DNA from: Massilia sp. 9096
GTDB lineage: Bacteria > Pseudomonadota > Gammaproteobacteria > Burkholderiales > Burkholderiaceae_D
NCBI RefSeq assembly: GCF_000745265.1
Contig: NZ_JQNN01000001.1
Coordinates: 1,922,001 to 1,986,000, forward strand
Direction: 5' to 3'
Length of the DNA: 64,000 nt
In this document: positions 58,823-64,000 of the stretch, piece by piece
Layout of the letters: each line of letters starts with the position of its first letter
How positions within the stretch are numbered: position 1 is the stretch's first letter
Notes under the pieces: model-generated
The model's input: only the letters and a program-made list of their open reading frames with translations
The model's database searches: none
Told to the model about the DNA's origin: nothing
Position numbers and translations under genes: made by a program

Positions 58823-59731
58823 TTACTGCTTGGCAGCAGCCATCTGGGCTGCCACTTCTGCTGCGAAGTCGTCGACTTTCTTCTCGATGCCTTCGCCGAC
58901 CACGTACATCGTGAAGCTCTTCACGCTGGCGCCGGCGGCCTTCAGCATCTGCTCGATGCTCTGCTTGTCGTTCTTGACGAACGCCTGGTTCAGCAGCGAG
59001 ACTTCCTTGAGGTACTTGGCAACGCCGCCTTCGATACGCTTGGCGACGATCTCGTCCGACTGCGGCTGCTTGCCTTCGGCGACGGCCTTGTCGGCGTCTT
59101 CCTTGGCTTTCAGCTGGGCGACCGAACGCTCTTTCTCGATCAGGTCGGCCGGCACTTGCTCCGACGACAGGGCGACCGGCTTCATCGCGGCGATGTGCAT
59201 CGCGACGTCCTTGCCGACTTGCTCGTCGGCGCCGCTGTACTCGACGATCACGCCGATGCGGGCGCCGTGCAGGTACGAAGCCAGCTTGTCGGTGGTCTCG
59301 AAGCGCTGGAAGCGGCGCACGGTCATGTTCTCGCCGATTTTACCGATCAGGGCGGTACGCACGTCGTCGAAGGTCTTGCCGTCGACCGGCAGGGCGGCCA
59401 GGGCGGCGACGTCGGCCGGGTTCTGCTCGGCGACCAGCTTGGCGGCCAGGTTGACCATGGCCAGGAAGTCGTCGTTCTTGGCGACGAAGTCGGTTTCGCT
59501 GTTGACTTCCACCAGCGCGCCGATGTTGCCGGCGACGTAAGCGGCCACCACGCCTTCGGCGGTCACGCGCGACGCGGCTTTCGAAGCCTTGCCGCCCAGC
59601 TTGACGCGCAGGATCTCTTCGGCACGGCCCATGTCGCCTTCGGCTTCGGTCAGTGCCTTCTTGCATTCCATCATCGGGGCATCGGTCTTGGCGCGCAGTT
59701 CGCCGACCATCGCTGCAGTAATCGCTGCCAT
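58823..59731 (-). CDS. tsf: Elongation factor Ts
   Basis: This 302-residue guanine-nucleotide exchange factor for EF-Tu contains an N-terminal UBA-like part ([22 protein letters not shown]) and the core motif [19 protein letters not shown]. The dimerisation/coiled-coil region has [18 protein letters not shown]. It starts at ATG 59731 with AGGAGAAATAAC upstream. Follows rpsB. Confidence 0.97.
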   Translation of the reverse strand: MAAITAAMVGELRAKTDAPMMECKKALTEAEGDMGRAEEILRVKLGGKASKAASRVTAEGVVAAYVAGNIGALVEVNSETDFVAKNDDFLAMVNLAAKLVAEQNPADVAALAALPVDGKTFDDVRTALIGKIGENMTVRRFQRFETTDKLASYLHGARIGVIVEYSGADEQVGKDVAMHIAAMKPVALSSEQVPADLIEKERSVAQLKAKEDADKAVAEGKQPQSDEIVAKRIEGGVAKYLKEVSLLNQAFVKNDKQSIEQMLKAAGASVKSFTMYVVGEGIEKKVDDFAAEVAAQMAAAKQ

Positions 59732-59790
59732 GTTATTTCTCCTAATACTTGAGTTCTTCGATTTTGGGGTTTTGCTGAATTCTGCTTGCA

Positions 59791-59827
59791 AAAAAGGGGC
59801 GCTCGACCTCAGGCTCGGCGCCCCTTT
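59791..59827 (-). terminator. Intrinsic terminator between rpsB and tsf
   Basis: On the minus strand AAAGGGGCGC (59827-59818), 15-nt loop, GCGCCCCTTT (59802-59793), then further T residues. It lies in the 130-bp rpsB-tsf gap and would reduce tsf transcription relative to rpsB. Confidence 0.88.
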
Positions 59828-59861
59828 CTGACTTGCGGCGGACGCGAGGTCCGCTTGCGAA

Positions 59862-60608
59862 TTACGCCTGCTCAGGCACTTCGACGAAGTCGTCGGCCGA
59901 CTTGACCATCTCGGCGACTTCGTTGGTCGCGTTGGCGCGGCCTTCCAGGATCGCATCGGCGACGCCGCGTGCGTACAGGGTAATCGCCTTCGACGAGTCG
60001 TCGTTACCCGGGATCACGTAGGTCACGCCTTCCGGCGAGTGGTTGGTGTCGACCACGCCGATGACCGGGATGCCCAGCTTTTCGGCTTCGGTGATGGCGC
60101 CCTTGTGGTAGCCGACGTCGACGATGAAGATCGCGTCCGGGACACCGCCCAGGTCCTTGATGCCGCCGATCGACTTCTGCAGCTTTTCCATTTCGCGCGA
60201 GAACATCAGCGCTTCTTTCTTGCTCATCTTCTCGACTTCGCCCGACTCGACGGCGGCTTCCATGTCCTTCAGGCGCTTGATCGAGGTCTTGATGGTCTTG
60301 AAGTTGGTCAGCATGCCGCCCAGCCAGCGCTGGTCGACGTACGGCACGCCCGCGCGCTGGGCTTCAGCGGCGATGATGTCGCGCGCCTGGCGCTTGGTGC
60401 CGACCATCAGGATGGTGCCGCGGTTCGAAGCGATCTGCTTGATGGCCTTCATCGCATCCTGGTACATCGCCATGGTCTTTTCCAGGTTGATGATGTGGAT
60501 CTTGTTGCGATGACCGAAGATGAACGGTGCCATTTTCGGGTTCCAGAAACGGGTCTGGTGGCCAAAGTGAATGCCGGCTTCCAGCATGTCGCGCATAGTA
60601 ACTGCCAT
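59862..60608 (-). CDS. rpsB: 30S ribosomal protein S2
   Basis: This 248-residue S2 contains [39 protein letters not shown], the coiled-coil protrusion about 105-155 and [28 protein letters not shown] 60608 (MAVTMRDML) follows GGAGAATTATC. The transcript begins about 150 nt upstream at a good sigma-70 promoter and carries a leader hairpin. Confidence 0.98.
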   Translation of the reverse strand: MAVTMRDMLEAGIHFGHQTRFWNPKMAPFIFGHRNKIHIINLEKTMAMYQDAMKAIKQIASNRGTILMVGTKRQARDIIAAEAQRAGVPYVDQRWLGGMLTNFKTIKTSIKRLKDMEAAVESGEVEKMSKKEALMFSREMEKLQKSIGGIKDLGGVPDAIFIVDVGYHKGAITEAEKLGIPVIGVVDTNHSPEGVTYVIPGNDDSSKAITLYARGVADAILEGRANATNEVAEMVKSADDFVEVPEQA

Positions 60609-60719
60609 GATAATTCTCCAGGGTTGGGTCTTGAATACCGGCCGGTACACCCGTTTGCGGGCACCCTTGTCGGCCGTATTCGCGATTTAAAAAGTCCGAG
60701 ATAAAACTCGCTTGCAACG

Positions 60720-60756
60720 TTGCTCGTATCGCATCTCGCGATACAAATGCGAGCAA
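60720..60756 (-). promoter_or_regulatory. rpsB 5' leader hairpin
   Basis: An imperfect inverted repeat: TTGCTC/GAGCAA (outer, 60720-60725 with 60751-60756) and GTATCGC/GCGATAC (inner, 60726-60732 with 60738-60744), with a 6-nt bulge on one side. It lies right at the predicted transcript start, so it would form at the 5' end of rpsB mRNA, where it may set stability or S2 autoregulation. Confidence 0.55.
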
Positions 60757-60762
60757 CCCGAG

Positions 60763-60791
60763 ATTCTAGCGGTATTCCGCCGGGATTTCAA
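60763..60791 (-). promoter_or_regulatory. Sigma-70 promoter of rpsB
   Basis: On the minus strand: -35 TTGAAA (60791-60786), 17-bp spacer, -10 TAGAAT (60768-60763). Close to consensus, with a start site expected near 60756. Confidence 0.75.
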
Positions 60792-60863
60792 GCTTGCACA
60801 CATTCGGGACGCCGGATCACATATAATCGCGGGATCATAGAACGCATCCGCACACATCTTCCC

Positions 60864-61685
60864 ATGTCCATCACCATCAATACCCTTGACGACATCGAGG
60901 GCATGCGCATCGCCGGCCGCCTCGGCTCCGAAGTGCTCGACTACATCACGCCGTTCGTCAAGCCCGGCGTCACTACCGGCGAACTCGACCGCCTTTGCCA
61001 TGAATACATGGTCAACGTGCAAGGCACGGTCCCGGCTCCGCTCGACTATGCCCCGCCCGGCTACACCCCGTTCCCGAAATCGGTCTGCACCTCGGTCAAC
61101 GACGTGATCTGCCACGGCATCCCGGGCGACAAGGTGCTCAAGAGCGGTGACGTGGTCAACATCGACGTCACCGTCATCACCAAGGATGGCTACCACGGCG
61201 ACAACAGCCGCATGTTTTTTGTGGGCCAGCCGTCGATCCTGGCCAAGCGCCTGTCCGACATCACGTATGAATGCATGTGGCTGGGCATCGCCAAGGTCAA
61301 GCCGGGCGCGCGCCTGGGCGACATCGGCCACGCGATCCAGCAGCACGCGGAAAAAGCCGGCTTCTCGGTGGTGCGCGAATTCTGCGGCCACGGGATCGGC
61401 AAGGTGTTCCACTCGGAACCGCAAGTGCTGCACTACGGCCGTCCGGGCACCGGCGAGGAACTGGTCCCCGGCATGATCTTCACGATCGAGCCGATGATCA
61501 ACGCCGGCCGGCGCGAAATCCGCGAGATGCCGGACGGCTGGACCATCAAGACCAAGGACCGCAGCCTGTCGGCCCAGTGGGAGCACATGATCCTGGTCAC
61601 CGAAACCGGCTACGAAGTGCTGACCGTCTCCGAGGGCACCCCGGCCCCGGCCGCCATCGCAGTGGCCGACGCCGTGCCGGCCTGA
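60864..61685 (+). CDS. map: Methionine aminopeptidase type I
   Basis: This 273-residue MetAP removes N-terminal Met during translation. Metal ligands are visible in NIDVTVITKDGYHGDNSRMF (two Asp), EFCGHGIGKVFHSEPQVLHY (His), MIFTIEPMINAGRR (Glu) and LSAQWEHMILVTE (Glu). It carries a short C-terminal Ala-rich extension. It is divergent from rpsB, the common arrangement in proteobacteria, and followed by glnD after 14 bp. A TATAAT at 60822-60827 may be its -10 but lacks a good -35. Confidence 0.96.
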   Translation: MSITINTLDDIEGMRIAGRLGSEVLDYITPFVKPGVTTGELDRLCHEYMVNVQGTVPAPLDYAPPGYTPFPKSVCTSVNDVICHGIPGDKVLKSGDVVNIDVTVITKDGYHGDNSRMFFVGQPSILAKRLSDITYECMWLGIAKVKPGARLGDIGHAIQQHAEKAGFSVVREFCGHGIGKVFHSEPQVLHYGRPGTGEELVPGMIFTIEPMINAGRREIREMPDGWTIKTKDRSLSAQWEHMILVTETGYEVLTVSEGTPAPAAIAVADAVPA

Positions 61686-61699
61686 TCATTTTCTCCGCC

Positions 61700-64000
61700 A
61701 TGTCCAGCACGACCATCGACCCGCCCCAGCAGCAACTGCGCCAGCGCCTGAAGGCCGAGCGCCAGATCGTCATCGCCGAGTTCCGCGAGAACGGCAAGCC
61801 GGAAAAGCTGCTGCGCGGACTGCGCCACAGCGTCGACGGCGTGCTGGCCGACGCCTGGCGCGCCGCCGGCCTGCCGGCGGACACGGCGCTGGTGGGTGTC
61901 GGCGGCTACGGCCGCGGCGAGCTGTTCCCGCATTCCGACGTCGACCTGCTGGTCCTGCTGGGCAAGCCGGCCGACGCCATCACCGCCGCGCGCCTGGAAA
62001 ACTTCGTCCAGCTGCTGTGGGACCTCGGCCTGGAAATCGGCCACAGCATCCGCACCGTCGACGAGTGCATGACGGAGTCCGCGGCCGACATCACCGTGCA
62101 GACCAGCCTGCTCGAAGCGCGCCTGGTGGTCGGCAGCGAGCCGCTGTTCGCCCAACTGCAAAAGCGCTACGACGCGGCGATGGATGCGCAGGCGTTTTTC
62201 CACGCCAAGACCGCCGAGATGCGGCTGCGCCACGCCAAGTACGAGTTCACGCCGTTCTCGCTCGAACCGAACGTCAAGGAAAGCCCGGGTGCGCTGCGCG
62301 ACCTGCAGGTGATCCTGTGGGTGGCCAAGGCGGCCGGCCTGGGCAACAACTGGGGCCAGCTGGCGATCCGCGGCCTGATCACGCGCGAGGAAGCGCGCCA
62401 GCTGATGGAAAAGGAGAGCGCGTTCAAGGACATCCGCATCCGCCTGCACCTGCAGACCAGGCGGCGCGAAGACCGCCTGGTATTCGACGTCCAGACCGCG
62501 ATCGCGGAGACCTTCGGCCTGACCTCCACCGGCGAGGGCCTGGAAGCACGGCGCGCCAGCGAATACCTGATGCAGCGCTACTACTGGGCGGCCAAGGCGG
62601 TCACGCAACTGAACACCATCCTGCTGCAGAACATCGAGGCGCAGCTGTTCCCGACGCCGACCCAGCCGGTGCCGATCAACCCTCGCTTCAACGAAGTCGG
62701 CGGCTTCATCGACATCGCCGCGGACGATACCTTCGAAGCCGATCCGTCCGCGGTGCTCGAGATCTTCGTGCTGATGACCGAGCGGCCGGACATCAAGGGC
62801 ATGACCGCGCGCACCATGCGCGCGCTGTGGCACGCGCGCACGCTGATCGACGAGGCATTCCGCGCCCGACCCGCGCACCGCGCGCTGTTCCTGCGCATCC
62901 TGCAAGCCCCGGTCGGCCTGGTGCACGCGCTGCGCCGCATGAACGACATGGGCATCCTGGGCCGCTACCTGCCGAACTTCCGCCGCATCGTCGGCCAGAT
63001 GCAGCACGACCTGTTTCACGTCTACACCGTCGACCAGCACATCATGATGGTGGTGCGTAACATGCGCCGCTTCACGATGACCGAGCACGCGCACGAATAC
63101 CCGTTCTGCAGCCAGCTGATCGCCAATTTCCGCGACCGCTGGCTGCTGTACGTGGCGGCGCTGTTCCACGACATCGCCAAGGGGCGCGGCGGCGATCACT
63201 CGGAGCTGGGCAAGCAGGACGTGCTCGACTTCTGCCGCGACCACGCGATCAACGAGGAAGACACCGAGCTGGTGGTGTTCCTGGTCGAGCAGCACCTGAC
63301 CATGTCGCAGGTCGCGCAAAAGCAGGACATGTCGGACCCGGACGTGATCGCGGCGTTCGCCAGGCTGGTGCGCGACGAGCGCCACCTGACCGCGCTGTAC
63401 CTGCTGACGGTGGCCGACATCCGCGGCACCAGCCCCAAGGTGTGGAACGCCTGGAAGGCCAAGCTGCTCGAAGACCTGTACAAGACCACGCTGCGCGTAC
63501 TGGGCGGCGAGCCGCCCTCGGCCGACCGCGAACTGCGCGCGCGCCAGCAGGAAGCGCTGGCCACGCTGCGCCTGTTCGGCCTGGGTCCGCACGACCACGA
63601 GGCGCTGTGGAAGCAGCTCGACGTCGCCTACTTCCTGCGCCACGACGCCTCCGACATCGCCTGGCAGACGCGCTCGCTGTACGACAAGCTCGGACACGGC
63701 AAGCCGGTGGTGAAGTCGCGCCTGGCGCCGATCGGCGAAGGCTTGCAGGTGACCGTGTACGTGCAGGACCAGCCCGACCTGTTCGCGCGCATCTGCAGCT
63801 ACTTCGACCGCAAGAACTTTTCCATCCTGGACGCCAAGATCCACACCACCAAGGATGGCTACGCGCTCGACACCTTCATGATCGCCGACGAACATTTCGC
63901 CGGCAGCTACCGCGACATCATCAACCTGATCGAGCACGAGCTGTGCGAGGTGCTGATGCGCCAGGAACCCTTGTCGCCGCCGCTGCGCGGGCGCCTGTCG
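61700..64000 (+). CDS. glnD: PII uridylyltransferase/uridylyl-removing enzyme, 3' end outside window
   Basis: The first 767 codons of GlnD; the frame is open at the right edge. The nucleotidyltransferase domain has VGVGGYGRGELFPHSDVDLL (about residues 66-84). A GlnD-specific helical region includes HAKYEFTPFSLEPNVKESPG and GALRDLQVILW. The HD phosphohydrolase domain has ALFHDIAKGRGGDHSELG (His-Asp at 490-491). The first ACT domain begins near 682 (VTVYVQDQPDLFARICSYFD), so the second ACT domain is missing from view. It uridylylates PII proteins when glutamine is low and removes UMP when it is high. ATG 61700 is 14 bp past the map stop. Confidence 0.97.
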   Translation, partial: MSSTTIDPPQQQLRQRLKAERQIVIAEFRENGKPEKLLRGLRHSVDGVLADAWRAAGLPADTALVGVGGYGRGELFPHSDVDLLVLLGKPADAITAARLENFVQLLWDLGLEIGHSIRTVDECMTESAADITVQTSLLEARLVVGSEPLFAQLQKRYDAAMDAQAFFHAKTAEMRLRHAKYEFTPFSLEPNVKESPGALRDLQVILWVAKAAGLGNNWGQLAIRGLITREEARQLMEKESAFKDIRIRLHLQTRRREDRLVFDVQTAIAETFGLTSTGEGLEARRASEYLMQRYYWAAKAVTQLNTILLQNIEAQLFPTPTQPVPINPRFNEVGGFIDIAADDTFEADPSAVLEIFVLMTERPDIKGMTARTMRALWHARTLIDEAFRARPAHRALFLRILQAPVGLVHALRRMNDMGILGRYLPNFRRIVGQMQHDLFHVYTVDQHIMMVVRNMRRFTMTEHAHEYPFCSQLIANFRDRWLLYVAALFHDIAKGRGGDHSELGKQDVLDFCRDHAINEEDTELVVFLVEQHLTMSQVAQKQDMSDPDVIAAFARLVRDERHLTALYLLTVADIRGTSPKVWNAWKAKLLEDLYKTTLRVLGGEPPSADRELRARQQEALATLRLFGLGPHDHEALWKQLDVAYFLRHDASDIAWQTRSLYDKLGHGKPVVKSRLAPIGEGLQVTVYVQDQPDLFARICSYFDRKNFSILDAKIHTTKDGYALDTFMIADEHFAGSYRDIINLIEHELCEVLMRQEPLSPPLRGRLS

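Noticed and set aside
60822..60827. TATAAT as the map promoter -10
   Set aside because: Perfect -10 but the best -35 (TTGCAC, 60794-60799) is 22 bp away, too far for a normal promoter; mentioned only under map.

Overview
The window is chromosomal DNA from a high-GC betaproteobacterium. It most resembles Oxalobacteraceae of the Massilia/Telluria/Janthinobacterium type. The gene order map/glnD | rpsB-tsf-pyrH-frr-uppS-cdsA-dxr-rseP-bamA-skp-lpxD-fabZ-lpxA-lpxB-rnhB-rRNA methyltransferase, the neighbouring ppsA/ppsR pair and the ratA/smpB pair are typical of Burkholderiales. No tRNA, rRNA, CRISPR array, complete insertion sequence or prophage was seen. The genus is inferred from synteny and protein similarity, not from a marker gene.

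Layout. 1-5.8 kb: a translationally coupled operon of a DUF2126/transglutaminase protein (5' end outside the window), a circularly permuted ATP-grasp/alpha-E fusion and a transglutaminase-like protease. 5.8-7.4 kb: a SHOCT protein and a dienelactone hydrolase. 7.4-24.4 kb is an accessory and partly decaying stretch. It holds a truncated MocR-type regulator without its PLP lysine, a small exported protein, a ParB-fold protein, a four-gene envelope operon (ABC ATPase, FtsX-type permease, LolA-like carrier, outer-membrane barrel), and a sugar-oxidation cluster (SMP-30 lactonase, VOC, cupin, DoxX, GMC oxidoreductase, SDR remnant, GH1 glycosidase). It ends with a histidine kinase flanked by two broken response regulators.

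24.4-44.7 kb: guaB-guaA, a DUF4124 protein, rnfH-ratA/smpB, yddG and a Bcr/CflA exporter, a signal peptidase, a Fur-controlled divergent iron-uptake locus (PepSY reductase plus small membrane protein / TonB receptor), qmcA-nfeD, a diguanylate cyclase, ppsA/ppsR, and a receiver-EAL protein whose EAL domain lacks a catalytic glutamate. 44.8-60.6 kb is the large leftward envelope and translation block: rpsB, tsf, pyrH and frr (translation, UMP), then uppS, cdsA, dxr, rseP, bamA and skp (isoprenoids, phospholipids, outer-membrane assembly), then lpxD, fabZ, lpxA and lpxB (lipid A), then rnhB and a SpoU methyltransferase. It is punctuated by intrinsic terminators after rpsB, tsf and skp. 60.9-64 kb: map and the start of glnD on the plus strand.

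The points most worth following up are: the LolCDE-like operon with its own beta-barrel, whose permease gene carries ~85% identical tandem duplications at both ends; the sugar-oxidation cluster with a relic SDR and convergently overlapping genes; the EAL domain missing its general-base glutamate; the kinase with broken regulators on both sides; and the divergent double Fur box.
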